From Danio rerio (taxonomy: Eukaryota > Chordata > Actinopteri > Cypriniformes > Danionidae), in NCBI RefSeq assembly GCF_049306965.1, contig NC_133182.1:34251501-34315500 (forward strand): a stretch of DNA of 64,000 nucleotides, written 5' to 3'. Both the position numbers and the translations under genes were made by a program. The notes under the pieces are model-generated. The model was not told the origin of the DNA, searched no databases, and saw only the letters and a program-made list of their open reading frames with translations. The first letter of the stretch is position 1. Each line of letters opens with the position of its first letter. Shown here one piece after another: positions 44,879 to 58,000 of the stretch.

Positions 44879-47353
44879 TTAGTTGAAGCGGACACGGCGA
44901 ATTGAGCCAACAGTGCTGTTCTGAGCACCCCAGTCGGAGAAGCTGTTGTAGTCCTTCTTCTCCAGGATGTAATGTGCTCCTCTGTAGTTTGGCTCCTGAT
45001 ACGCCACCCAGCTGCAGTCACAGGGAAGAGATGGGAAATATGAAGCATTCATAATGGCAACAGCGAATGAAAAAAAAAAGGAAGTTCTTCGACTCAAGTG
45101 GACATGTACTTACGTTCCACCCATAATTCTCATGGAGGACACTCTGTTCAGACTGTAACGGGTCATCAGGTTGGGAATGTCATCATGAAGCTCTGTTTTC
45201 CTGCCTGAAAAACCTGCCCTCTCAAACAGCTGTGCACGGGGAGAGCTGGTGTCCTAGACCACAAATCACATGCAAACATATTACAAATTAAAGATGTGTT
45301 TATTTTACAACCAGCATATAGATACACAAATTTAACTAATTATTTTGTAAGAATGTTGTTTTATCTTGTGTCGACTATAACTGTGTGTCTGACCTGTTTC
45401 ACAGCCCGAACAGAGGAGATGTGGTCACCCTGAGCACACCATTTATCGGTGCAGTTGTACTCCCCTCTTTCAGACATGTCCCACAGGTACTGACGCCCCT
45501 GGAAGTTGTCATGTTCATATCCCACCCATCTACACACAAAAGCATATATGAAGAGACTTGCATTGGGAAAATGTCATTATTTGAAATTTCTTTTTTGAAT
45601 ATCAAAATTTATATTGAAATGTTTTTTGAAATATTGACAGTCAAAATGTGGCGTACTCTATGGTTTTAAGAATTTGAGTATGACTTTTATGTTGAGAACT
45701 GGGTTCAACATATTTAGCAATTTTTAAACACTTCTTCTCCCCACTGCTTTTCCAAATTTTAGATTGATGAAGCATTATGCTAAAAATTATAAGATAATTG
45801 TTCAATTTCCAGCAAACTTCCAGCAAAATTGACATCTGTATGAACTAATATATGTACACATGAATTTACTGAAATATACATGTCGCAAATATTATAGGCC
45901 AGTTTATGTCAGGAATAGGTTAGTGCAGTTTTGCACAGCTACTTTAAACTACTGTATATATCACAATGTATACATCACAATCTTCACAATTGTTTTGAAA
46001 CTGTATATGCATGTTCATGAAGCTAAATGGAAAAAACTGAAATATAATTGAAAAGTTAAAGTATCACTGTATTTTATATGGTCCTTAAATGATAATCTAC
46101 AAAATATAAATAAGTTTGCAACTATATGTAAACTTATTCTACTAACCCTGGCTTTACAATCGTCATATATCAATGCATATAAAGTCAACACCCTCAACAT
46201 TTTATGATTACAAATGTTAAAATGAAGTCATGTGACATTAATAATGCCATGTACTCACGCTCCACTCTCTACTTGGACAGAATTGCATCTGTCAGGAAAG
46301 TTTTTATCGCTCAATTTCTGACAGTCAGAGGTCAGGTCCAGTCGGCGACCTGCAAAGTTCCTCTGCTCGAAAAGGGTCACCTGAAAGACACACAATACTT
46401 ACATTAGGTATTTAATGATGACATTTTGGTGTAAAAGAAAGAAGAAATTATACAGTAACACCCCAAACTTTTACAGCTAATTTTCCAAATGCCTTTTATT
46501 ATAAACACAACTAAAAGTGCAGGAGAAGAAATGTAAAGAATAGCAAACATTACACAGAAAATGAGAAACTTTTATATTGATATATTATTATTTATCAGCA
46601 TAAAGCTCGATGCTGAGCCACTGTTTACAGATAAAATGTTACTGTCAAAATAAACTCTTACCCTCCCACTGGACCCGTAGAAGGCACGTTGGAGCACAGA
46701 CCCCAGCTTGCTAAGGAAAAAAATCAAATACTCTTTATAACAAGCATTTTCAATCACAACACTTGCACAAAATAAAACACACTCATAAAATATGGTATGA
46801 AAGAAGCTGATAGCTTTTTTTTTTTTTTTTAATTCTTTTTTATACAATGTGCTTTAAGTTGTATTTTTGGAGTTTTTCTATCCAATATTTATGAAATTAT
46901 TTTTCAATTAAAGTTACATTGAATATTTTTTTTCCCATAAAACATAAAGTGTGTCAACCCAATTTTGAGTCAAACATGAACAAACTCAAGAGTGGGGTTA
47001 CAAATCCTGCTGTAGGCTTTGTCTATATTTAATCTAAATATTAGTAGAAACAGCCCAGAATGTTTTAGTGTATGCTTGAAGCCAAATGATTTGCCAAATG
47101 ATTCAGAATAGTATGTTAAAGGATTCTGCTGTATACTGAAAACAATCAGAACTACATATTTACTCAACTTACAAACTGCAATGATTCACAGATATTGGTG
47201 TGACTTTAATATGCCTTTTCTGAAATTTTCAATACAGTCTTCTTTGAAGGGACAGGTTTTTTTGACTGAAACTCAGTACACAAAATTTCCACATGCAACG
47301 CAAACATACCTGGCTTGTTGGGCTAGTCCGGGGACTTTAGTAAAGATGTTCAT
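44879..47353 (-). CDS. crybgx: Beta/gamma-crystallin family protein, probably crybgx (6 exons)
   Basis: This is a soluble lens-type protein built from four Greek-key motifs. Minus-strand exons are 47310-47353 (ATG), 46662-46710, 46259-46380, 45394-45529, 45114-45253 and 44879-45011 (TAA). All phases agree and give 207 aa. Exons 1-2 encode an N-terminal arm (MNIFTKVPGLAQQASKLG). Exons 3-6 each carry one motif, starting VTLFEQRNFAGRRLDL, WVGYEHDNFQGRQYL, AQLFERAGFSGRKTEL and WVAYQEPNYRGAHYIL. One motif per exon is the beta-crystallin gene layout. The C-terminal wording NSTVGSIRRVRF is closer to gamma-crystallins. That hybrid character suggests the crystallin beta-gamma X gene, but the symbol rests on memory, and a CRYBA or gamma-N relative is possible. 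It is divergent from lctl 2.7 kb away. Confidence 0.88.
45530..46258 (-). other. Crystallin intron 3
   Basis: GTGAGT donor and TGTAG acceptor in the minus sense join exons 3 and 4. The content is AT-rich with no recognised repeat or gene. Confidence 0.75.
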
Positions 47354-47381
47354 GTCAGCTCGTAGTAGCCACTAAGATGGT

Positions 47382-47390
47382 CCTTAAATA
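47382..47390 (-). promoter_or_regulatory. TATA-like box of the crystallin gene
   Basis: In the minus sense TATTTAAGG lies about 30 bp upstream of the ATG region. This implies a very short 5' UTR, which is usual for crystallin genes. Confidence 0.55.
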
Positions 47391-47785
47391 CAGCAGGTAG
47401 ATAGAAACAGGGAGTGCTAGAATGCTCATACTCTTTCTGCTGCTCTCTCTGTAGTCCGTCTGTGTATTGATATGCTAAACACATACAGTATGCTATGTTT
47501 TGTCAAAGCCTTTAGCTATATGTGCACACAGTAACTCAAATGTGCACATACAAAGCTTTAACACAGACATGGGTAGCACATGCAAGGAAACACACATGAA
47601 AATCCAAAAACTACATTGAACAAAATCTGCTTCATAACACACCTAAACACACATACGGGAATGCAACACACATACAGTTGGAGAGTGCAGTGCCAACACT
47701 TTCTGAAACAATTCAGCATTCTTTTCACAGTTCATTAACAATTCATTTTGGATGTTGTAATTGCATTCATGTTAGAATGTTGCAA

Positions 47786-47787
<2 letters not shown>

Positions 47788-47847
<60 letters not shown>
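47788..47847. repeat. (AT)n microsatellite
   Basis: About 56 bp of pure TA in the crystallin/lctl intergenic region. Confidence 0.95.
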
Positions 47848-47851
<4 letters not shown>

Positions 47852-48788
47852 ATAAACTAAATAAAATATGAAGTTTTTTTTTTCAAGAAAAATATACTAC
47901 ATATTTGAATAAGATTTGTACTTACAACTTTTTATAAATTTACAGTTGCGGGACGTGTTTAGAAGCATAAAACAATGACACAACGACAGTCAAGCTAATT
48001 TATATATATTAAAAAAGAACATAACATTATATATTATAATATCCATTAACTGAAAACTTCCTCTAACAAATCAACGCTGAAGTATATTTCCCCATTTACT
48101 ACTTAAAGACCACTTGGAAATCATTTTTCACTAGGCTTAATGATTAAGTATCCATTTGATTTATTTTATAAGGATCTGATCATATCTTCCAAATCTTAAA
48201 TTTACAACAGTTGTCATTTAGAGCATTTTTTCTAAGACAATTGGTCAATATAGCAAATGTTTTCAATTGTAACTTGTGACTGAAAATCAAGGTTAGTTCA
48301 CTAAATTGATTTAACTCATCTGAAATTAAAACATTGTTATTATGTTGTCTAATAATTTACATAGATTATTATAATTAATTACATATTTTATATACATAAA
48401 CCAGCTGGAAACAATTTCCACTTTTAAATCTTAGATAAAATCATTTTTGTTTAGAAAATCTTTTAACTCTGCTGGTTTAATATGCTGTTTAAAATGCTTT
48501 TTTATGCTTATGTTTTTCTAAATACTTGTGTCCTTTTTGAAAGGTGCCAATAAATAAAAAGTGTTCATATTATTATTATTTTTAACAAAAAGGACATTTT
48601 TATTTTAAATTTGGAAGAAATATTGTAAGTATTTAACAAAATAAAACAAAAAATACCTTTCACTCAACTACATAAAAAACAATCATAGAGAAAAGGGATA
48701 TTTCAAGTGAACTATTTTACTCTTCCCATGTATATAAAGCTACTGTATATAAACATTTAAATACTGTACATGCATATACACACTTCCG

Positions 48789-49120
48789 TTCAGCTTAAAG
48801 TGACATTTAAAGCCTTAACTAGGTTAATTAGTTTAACAAGGCAGGTTAGGTAAAGGCAATTTATTGTATAATGATGGTTTGTTCTGTAGACTATTGAAAA
48901 AATAAATAGCTTAAAGGGGCTAATAATTTTGACCGTAATAAAAAAAACTTATATTAAAACTGCTTTTATTCGAGCCGAAATAAAACAAATAAGACTTTCT
49001 CCAGAAGAAAAAATATTATCAGACATACTGTGAAAATTTCCTTGCTCTGTTAAACATCATTTGGAAAATATAAAAAAAAAAAAATACTCAAAGGGGGGCT
49101 AATAATTCTGACTTCAACTG
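48789..49120 (-). mobile_element. Tc1/mariner-like MITE (CAGTTGAAGTC family), truncated
   Basis: Inverted copy: the right border is AATTCTGACTTCAACTG followed by TA. The left side stops at CAGCTTAAAGTGACATTTAAA, lacking the last 200 bp or so of the full element. Confidence 0.8.
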
Positions 49121-49124
49121 TATG

Positions 49125-50032
49125 CTTCAGATGTTGTTTATAGTTTTTTTTTTCAATATGTTATCCATTGTCCCAATGAAGGCCGAAATGCAAATGTATC
49201 AGGCACACCAACATCAACTTTGCTTACAGAGTCAAATGTTGAATTCTATAAAACATGTTAGGTGCAGCACTTTTCCCCTCTCAGCCCAATGAATTTGAAT
49301 GGTGGGTATTTGGGCCTGTGTGTGGCTCCTGAATGGAGCTCGGATCTACTAGATGCTTCTCTGCTGCTTTGTGTTTGTGGGCACACAGGCACCGGGCAGC
49401 TTTGTGCGGGTGAATGAAGTTCAGAAGCTTAGGTAACCTTCTGGCACTTTGGAGTGGATTCCAGCTGAGACAAATGTGAGGCCTGGAGCAGGTATACATG
49501 TATTTGTGCTTGAGTGCCAATCTAGACGTGCGAGAGGAGGGAGAGAGGTTTGAGATAGGGCAAAGCGGCTGGAGCCTCGGAAAAGAAGGGACCTTTTTAA
49601 TCGTCTTCTCATCCTCTCTCCTTCAGATAGACACGTGCATCTCCTCTCTTCAGGATAAACACTTCTGAGATGTCTTTCTTATTGGCAGCTCTTGACAAAC
49701 TGGCTTATTTGTTGTCTCTGGTGGCGTTTTGTGTCAGTTTGTCTTATAGCTGGCTGAAATGAGAGTTAATTCATCTGGTCTGGTCTGGGTTTGGGATTCT
49801 GGATTTTGGGCTGATTGCATGTGGATTGTGACAGCTTTTTAGTTTGGGATGCGTGATTGATATGCCCCAGCTCCAAGTGCTTTGGAAACTAATCACTCAG
49901 AGTATGTTTATTTTGGAATAAGGGCTAACTTACTATGTTTCTCAGTATAGATTCATTTAATTCTTGAACAACTGCAATATTTTTTTCTTATGGTGAGTCT
50001 GTTTTTTTTATTTATTTTTTTTATCTGTACAG
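49125..50032 (+). promoter_or_regulatory. lctl: Probable lctl promoter / 5' UTR region
   Basis: 49260-49660 is unique, GC-richer sequence between the truncated MITE and lctl. A strong acceptor (long T-rich tract then CTGTACAG, ending 50032) stands just before the coding start. This implies that lctl has an upstream non-coding exon in this region. Its donor and the transcription start were not fixed. Confidence 0.45.
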
Positions 50033-50072
50033 GTGTTACTGGTGAAAAAACAGACCCTGTGAGAGTAAGAGG

Positions 50073-53000
50073 ATGCAACGAAACGGTGTGCTGAGGATAT
50101 GCACTGTTCTGCTGTTGGCACTGTGCACTTTTGCAAGTGAAGTCTTTGACTGGACCAAGAATGAAATGGGATCGTTTCAATATGGCACATTTCCTTCAGG
50201 TAAAGCGATAATAGCACAAAACACTTGCAAATTAATGTGAAGAGATGTGTGTTATGAAGAACAAACATGAATTATTTGGTCATCTTTCAAATGATCAGGG
50301 AGAAAAAATAAAGAAATTTATGATCTTTTTGCAACAGATGAAACATAAAATAAGCAGCGAATAAAGTGGGATAATAATAATTTAAAGTCTATTTATGTGC
50401 AATATTATTCAATTATGCTTGAAAATTATTTGTTTAAAACACTTTGATTCTACCCAATGATTTAGTGTGTCCATATTTTGATGATTAATGTTCAGAGTTG
50501 ATTGATATTTGATGCATATACAGTAGTCTAAAAAAGATATCTGGAAAGGAAGTTGTACAATATTCGCTTTTAATAACTGCACTGAATTAAACCTTTCATT
50601 TTATGAGGGACATGTCATATTAGGAAGAAAAATACACTAACTTTGTTAAGGTATTTAAGATTATTTTACTGTGCCAAAATGTCCTGCAGTTAAGCATATA
50701 TAGTACAAAACCCTTACAAATTATAGTGAACAGATGTGTGTTATGAACAACAAACAAGAATACATAGAATGATCTGTTCATCTATCAAATGATTAGGCAG
50801 AAAAATATATATTTTATGATCTTTTTGCAACAAATGAAACATAAAATAAGCAGTTAATAAAGTAATTATTAAGTCATTCATAATTAAATTATGAAGCAAA
50901 TAAAAATTAAGTCTATTTACATGACTGAAACAAAAATTGTGGAATATTATTCAACTATATGCTTAAAATTATTTATTAAAAACACTGATTTTACCCAACG
51001 ATTTAGTTTGTCCATACTTTAGAGGTTATTTTTCAGGATTCGATATATTTGATGCATATACAGTAGTGGCTAAAAGTGATATCTGGAAGGGAAGTTGTAC
51101 GATATTCTGTTTTTATAACTGTATTGAATAAACCTTCAACATATGAGAAACAGGTCATATTAGGAAGAGGAATACACTAACTTTGTTAAGGTATTTAAGG
51201 TTTTAAATGCATAGAAAAGTGTGTAAAAACTATATTGCTACAGTACAATTAATGTTTCCTTGTATTTGAATAGGAGCTATTCTACTATACATGCATCAGT
51301 AAGCATATTTGCTTGCATTATCATGCATTAGTCAACTGAACTGCAAAATATATCAAATGTTTTACACTCTCCAAGTACAACTGTGTTTATGTTTTGAAAA
51401 TATACATCAAAATAACAGAGAACAAGGAATGAATGTTCTATGGTTAAATATCACTTTTAGCCACTGCTATATATAAAATGCATATTACAGTATATTATAT
51501 GACAAGATGTGATGTGATGTTATATTAATATAGGGAAGGGTGATTTAATGCATTTTTAGGATTTTCTTGGGGCGCTGGCAGCTCAGCATATCAGACAGAA
51601 GGAGCATGGGACAAAGATGGAAAAGGGAAAAGCATTTGGGATATTTTTTCCCACAAGAGAGGGAAAATTGATCGGAATGACACCGGCGACTATTCCTGCA
51701 ATGGCTATTATAAGATCAAGGTGCTACAATTTACCTAGCAGAAAACTCTTATGATGTATGTAGATGTTCTGGTTTTTAAGGCAGTTTTTTGTTGTTGTTT
51801 TAGGATGATATCTCACTGATGAAAGACATGAAGCTGAACCACTACCTCTTCTCCATTTCCTGGCCAAGGATTCTGCCCAGTGGCATAAGGAGTAATTAAC
51901 ATTAATGACGTCAAAATGTACTTATTTTTTTTTATTTATTACAAGAATCTTTACCAAGAGTTGTTTGATTGTCTTTTAGCTGACTACATCAACGAAAAAG
52001 GGATAGAACACTATGATAACATGATTAATATGCTTCTGGAGAACAGGATCACACCAATTGTGACGCTCTACCACTGGGACTTACCTCAGGTAAAACCACA
52101 TCCAAAACTGCATAAAATATTTAGTGCAACATTTAGTTTAAACTTGCTTTAAAAATTTTTAAACAAAAACAAATTTAAAAAGTATGTAAGATTATGAATA
52201 TAGGGTTGAAACTTGCAAGCACCATATCTGACATGTTGTCACTGTCATGTTATCATTGTCATGTTATCTTGTAGTGCTAGATGTGTTGCTTCACTGTTAT
52301 TATCTCCTGTGGCATAAGGGGATTGTAAAATGTTCATCACATGTGTACAGCATTATTAACTGCATTACTTATAACAGTATCATGTAAAATATTGTTAACT
52401 TATAACAGTATTTCACATTTTGGCATTTTAGTGTGTAGTTGTATGAATTATTCACTAATTCATCAAAATGTGAAATAGTTATAGATTCAGAAGTAGTAAG
52501 AAATTGGAATCGAATACCATAAATTCACAAATGTATGGAATTACAGTACATACAGTACATTTATCTACCCACATAATAGGGATTTGTTTGTTTTTTATGT
52601 ATTGTTACATAAGGAGTTTATAGCTATTGAAAAGCATGATCAATATAGATCAGAACATATTGCATAATTACAACGAAAACTTCAGGACAACAATAGGAGA
52701 CAAAAAACACTTTCAATTTTACATTAAAAACATTAAATATAAAATTTCACTTCAATATTTAATAAATCCTTCCTGGTGAGATGTTTTTAAAACTATATAG
52801 TAGGGAAGCATGCATATTCTGATGCAGACACTGAATTCCTAATTCAAAAATCTTTGTTCAAAAAAAGTTTATATTTTGCTTAAGTATAAAAAAAAACGTA
52901 GATGACAACGTGGCTCTGTGGTTAGCACTGTCACCTTCCAGCAAGATGGTTGCTGGTTCGAGTCTCTGTTGGACCAGTTGGCATTTCAGTGTGGAGTCTG

Positions 53001-54922
53001 CATGTTCTCTACATGCTGGCATGGGTTTCCTCCGGGTCCACCGGTGTGTCCCCCAGTCCAAAGACAAGCGGTATAGGTGTCTTGAAAAAACGAAATTGGC
53101 CATAGTGTATGAGTGTGAATGAGTATGTTTCCCAGTGATGGGTTGCAGTTGGAAGGGCATCCGCTGTGTAAAACATAAGCTGGATAAGTTGGCAGTTCAT
53201 TCTGCTGTGGCGACCCCTGATGAATAGGGACTAAGCTGAAGGAAAATGAATGAATAAATGAATGAATGAATAAAACACTGTACTTGTGCCTTTACAGGTT
53301 CTAGAGGAGAAATATGGAGGTTGGCAAAACGCAAGTATGATCAGCTTCTTCAATGATTTTGCAAACCTTTGCTTTGAGAGATTTGGCAGTCGAGTCAAAC
53401 ACTGGATCACATTCAACAACCCTTGGGTAAGACTATTGCTAACTTGCTAAAACCATAGCCATCAGCTTTTGTAAAAATACAATCAAACAATGATACCTGC
53501 CAGAGGTGCTATTGCTTGTTTGAGAAACATTCATTTATTTTCTAAGTCAAAACTACTCTTTGTTTTCTCTCCCATGTTTCCAGTCTGTTGCAGTAGAGGG
53601 TTACGAGACTGGAGAACATGCTCCTGGTCTGAAGATGAGGGGCAATGGTGCCTATAACGCTGCCCACAACATCATCAAGGTGACTCAAATCCACTGTAGT
53701 CCACTATGGTGTAATAACCATAACAAATAAGGAATAGAAATAATTTACAAGCTGAATTAGCAATTCAATACACTGTGTTGTTTTATACTCTAATACAACA
53801 GAGCAAAAACAAATGTTAATAATAAAATGCAAATACAAGTATGCATTTAAAGATGACAAAAATCTATAACCAAATAAAATCCCTGTACTGATAATGAGAA
53901 AGTTGTTTACTCTGCACCAACAGGCTCATGCTAAAGTCTGGCACACATATGACACCCAATGGCGAAACAAGCAGAAAGGTAGAAACTTTTCTGGCACAAA
54001 ACTCATATTTCAGCTAGTTACAGCACATAGGTCCAAACTGGTATAAGTGTTTTTGTCATTTCAGGTATGGTGGGCATCTCCCTGTCAGCTGACTGGGGAG
54101 AACCAGTGGATGTCACTAACCAGAGAGATATAGAAGCTGCCGAAAGATATGTTCAGTTCCACCTGGGCTGGTTTGCCACGCCACTCTTTACCGGAGACTA
54201 TCCTCAAATAATGAAAGACTACATAGGCAAGTAGAAAACCACAAACAAACCGAAGAATGCAAAATTAATATGCCTCAGACTACATTTTTGTGAAACTGCA
54301 AATATGTACCTCAACATAGATTTGATGGCAGTTTCTAGGTAAAAAAAACAAATGCTATGGGTCAGTACAGGGGCAGCGCTGGCCGGTATGGGCCCTATGA
54401 AAACATGTTGTGGGTGTCAAAAGGTATAAAGCAAAAAGGGGTTGGGGGGCCGGGAAGTGGGTTTGGGTTCTGGTGAGCTCTTAATAGTATCTCTGGGGGC
54501 CCCAAAACGGTGTGGGCTCTTAGAATCATCCTAACTTTTCCTCTAAGCAGTACTGCCTGTACAGTATGATGCCAACAGCTGTTGTTCCTTTTCACAGCAA
54601 TGATTTTTACAGGGGCATATTATCAACGAATAAAGGATCATTTTGTGCAGTTCTTTGCCCAACACCTCTGGTATGGTCAGTTTGCTTGTTAAGTCATTTT
54701 GTACAGTGTTGTACTTGTGATGCAGAGTACTCGGGTTTAAGTCTGGGGAAGCACAGTTCCACAAGAAACATACAGTAAAGTCAATGTAAAATTAAGGTAA
54801 AAAAGTGCACTTTTCTTATTTCCTTTTGAAAATACTATTGGTTGGGTTCATGGAAGGGTTCCAGTCAGTTGTTCCCAAAGAAATCTGTATAACAAGCCTC
54901 ATATTGTAAAAAAAGTGCTTAA

Positions 54923-55005
<83 letters not shown>

Positions 55006-58000
55006 CTGGAATTCGAGCTCAGGATACCCAGAGTGCTGCTGAGCTATATGTCAGCGCTCTAACCACTGGGCTATCGCACCAACGAGATTTGTTTATGAAA
55101 CAAATGTACCCTAAGTAATGTATTTTAGCTCACCAAAAATGTACACAGTGCCTAGTGGATTTGTAATCTGAAACGTGCAACAAAACATAGCTGGGGGAAC
55201 ATTTTTAACGTTTCAAAAAAAATGTAGGCTGAGGCATATTTTCAATGAGCCTGTGTTATTCAGTTATACAGCATACAGTTATTAGGTAGATGATAATAAT
55301 TTGCATGGAATTGCATCAGCGTTTTTTCATTTCATTTCTGCAGGAAGGAAAAGTGCCCAGCAGGGCTTAAGCAGTTCTCGTCTGCCTGCTTTTAATCCTC
55401 ATGAAAAGAGTTACATCAGAGGCACGTGCGACTTCCTGGGCATCAGTCACTTCACCACACGCTACATCACACAGAAGAACTTTCTCCCCAGCCGAGGAAA
55501 CAGCTACTTCACCGACCGAGACCTGGCGGAGCTGGTCGACCCCAACTGGCCTGATCCTGGATCAGAGTGGCTCTACTCAGTGCCATGGGGTTTCAACCGT
55601 CTGCTGAGCTTCGTAAAGGTATATTTACACATCTCTAAAAAACTACTTCCAGCTGATAGTGAGTAATTTGAACATGAATAGTAAGCTGGCCTTTTTTTAT
55701 CCTTAGACGCAGTATGGAGACCCCATTATATATGTGACAGGAAATGGTGTATCAGAGAAGATGATGTGCACAGATTTGTGTGATGAGTGGAGAATCCAGT
55801 ACTTCAGGGATTACATCAATGAAATGCTCAAAGGTCAGAATCAACAGAAATCGATGTCTATTTAGACCAGTGCTTTTCAAAATTGGTGTGAGAGACGCGG
55901 TGGCGCAGTAGGTAGTGCTGTCATCCCAAAGTTTGCATATTCCTCCTACGTTTGCATGGGTTTCCTCTGAGTGCTCCGGTTTCCCCCACAAGTCCAAAGA
56001 CATGTGGTACAGGTGAATTGGGTAAACTAAAAATTGTCTGTAGTCTATGTGTGTGAATGGGAGTGTATGAGTGTTTTCCAGTAATGGGTTGTAGTTGGAA
56101 GGACATCCGTTGTGTAAATGTCAATATTGTTCTGTTTGAAATTTAAAAAAAAATGTTATCAGATCTTTATGAAATAAGTTCCACATGGTCTTATAATTTT
56201 TTCCTCAGCTATAAATATCTTTAAGAATGCGCCGATATGGGTTTTTGGGCTGTTACCAATAAACCTTTATATTTGGAGGTTGATAATCAATATATTAGCC
56301 AATAAATATACATATATTTTTTTTAAATTGTATTTTTGTAACAACTTATTTTATTTTAAAAACTTCATAAAAATTGAACTGATTTTAGAATAGCATGCTC
56401 AAATCAAAGACAAACAATAATTTTAAAGTGATTATATAGACTTAAATTCATGATTTCACATAAATCAGCATGCAAAAAATAAATAATTTATTTTCCTTTG
56501 CATAGCTAATAAACGTGCAACTTGACTGTTGCATACAAAAAAATAGTTAAAATGACAAAACTGGATTTATTTAACAAACAAGTTAAATAAATATATATTG
56601 AATAAAATAAAAGTGAAAATGAAAGAGCTAAGAGATGAAACTAGCTCAGAAGTTCTTGAATAAAGTGCTCCAGTAATGTATAACTGTTAATTAATTGACA
56701 CTTTTATTACCACACTCCCGCAAGATTTTCTTGTGCTTATAAGGCAGGCAGTTCTGTACATATACTTTATTTATCGGCTTAAAGATATCGGCCTAATTTT
56801 GATACCGGGCCGATAACATTAAAAATAGCACTTCTTAGCCAATATTCATGCGGCCACTGATACATCATGCATCCCTAAAATCTTTTTTTTTTTTTTGGAT
56901 ATCAATGCTTCCAGTTTATGCTAATTTAAAAAGCAAAAATAAATAAAGCAACACAGTTTGTGTCCACAGAAATTATGTTTCAAGTAAAATACAAATTCAA
57001 CCTGATCCCCAAAAACATTGAGAACATGCACATTTCAATCTCAAGAACTTCATAACTGAATGACAATCTAAATTTTGGAGCCTCTAAAAATAAAAAAATG
57101 GTTGCAGATGCAGTTACAAATTACATGACTCCTTATATCTTTTGTCTATTTCTTTCATTCAGCGGTTAAAGATGGAGTGAATGTGAAAGGCTACACAGCT
57201 TGGTCACTACTTGACAAGTTTGAGTGGGATGAGGGCTTCTCTGAAAGATTCGGCCTTTATTATGTGGACTTTGGGAGCAAAAATAAGCCACGCTACCCAA
57301 AGGCATCAGTTCAGTTCTATAAGCGCATCATCAGCTCCAATGGTTTCCCCAATCAGAGAGAGGTATGACTGCAATATTAATTTAGCATTAGAATTGAACC
57401 CTAAATTAATTTAAACTTTTTTTTTCATTTCATTTATGTAGAGAAGTCTAACCATTGTATGATAAACTGCATATTATATTTTAGCTGATATCCTATGCTT
57501 TATTAAAGCTGAATATTTTCCCTATAGATTGAAAGCTGGAAAAGAAAGTCACTGGAAACATGCACCTCAAGTAACCAGCTCCTTGCGGCAGGTCAGTGTA
57601 ACTATTGCTGACTCTCCACTGGGTAACACAACCAGCATTGATCTAGCTGGGGCAAATAAAAGAAAATTCTGTCTCAATTTGCATCATCTATTTATATTCA
57701 AACACAACATGCAGAGAAAATCAATTATAACTTTCTCATTTTCTTTTGTTTGCCCTTTCAGCTAGAAGAAAGTCCAAGGAACATGCAGATATGCCAAAGG
57801 TTTGGCCTGTGCATGATGAAGTTTAGGTACAGGGCTGAAATCTTGGTATTTTTGGAGGTTTCACTTGTTTTCTGGACAGAGCACAATGAAGAGTCTTCTG
57901 TTAGTTTTCGCTGACATACCTGTGTGTTTTTTTTCCAGATCCATTGATCGGCCACATGGAGATGGTCACAGAGATTGTCATCCCCACAGTGTGCACTCTC

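Noticed and set aside
52858-53200. Frames with PFQLQPITG or [11 protein letters not shown] wording
   Set aside because: These recur wherever a DANA SINE occurs (for example 731-1186, 6570-6965, 23105-23386, 38307-38549, 41551-41981, 44070-44279). They are translations of the SINE, not genes.
55013-55083. Possible tRNA gene
   Set aside because: A-box-like and weak B-box-like elements are present, but no acceptor or anticodon stems can be paired. Called a SINE head instead.
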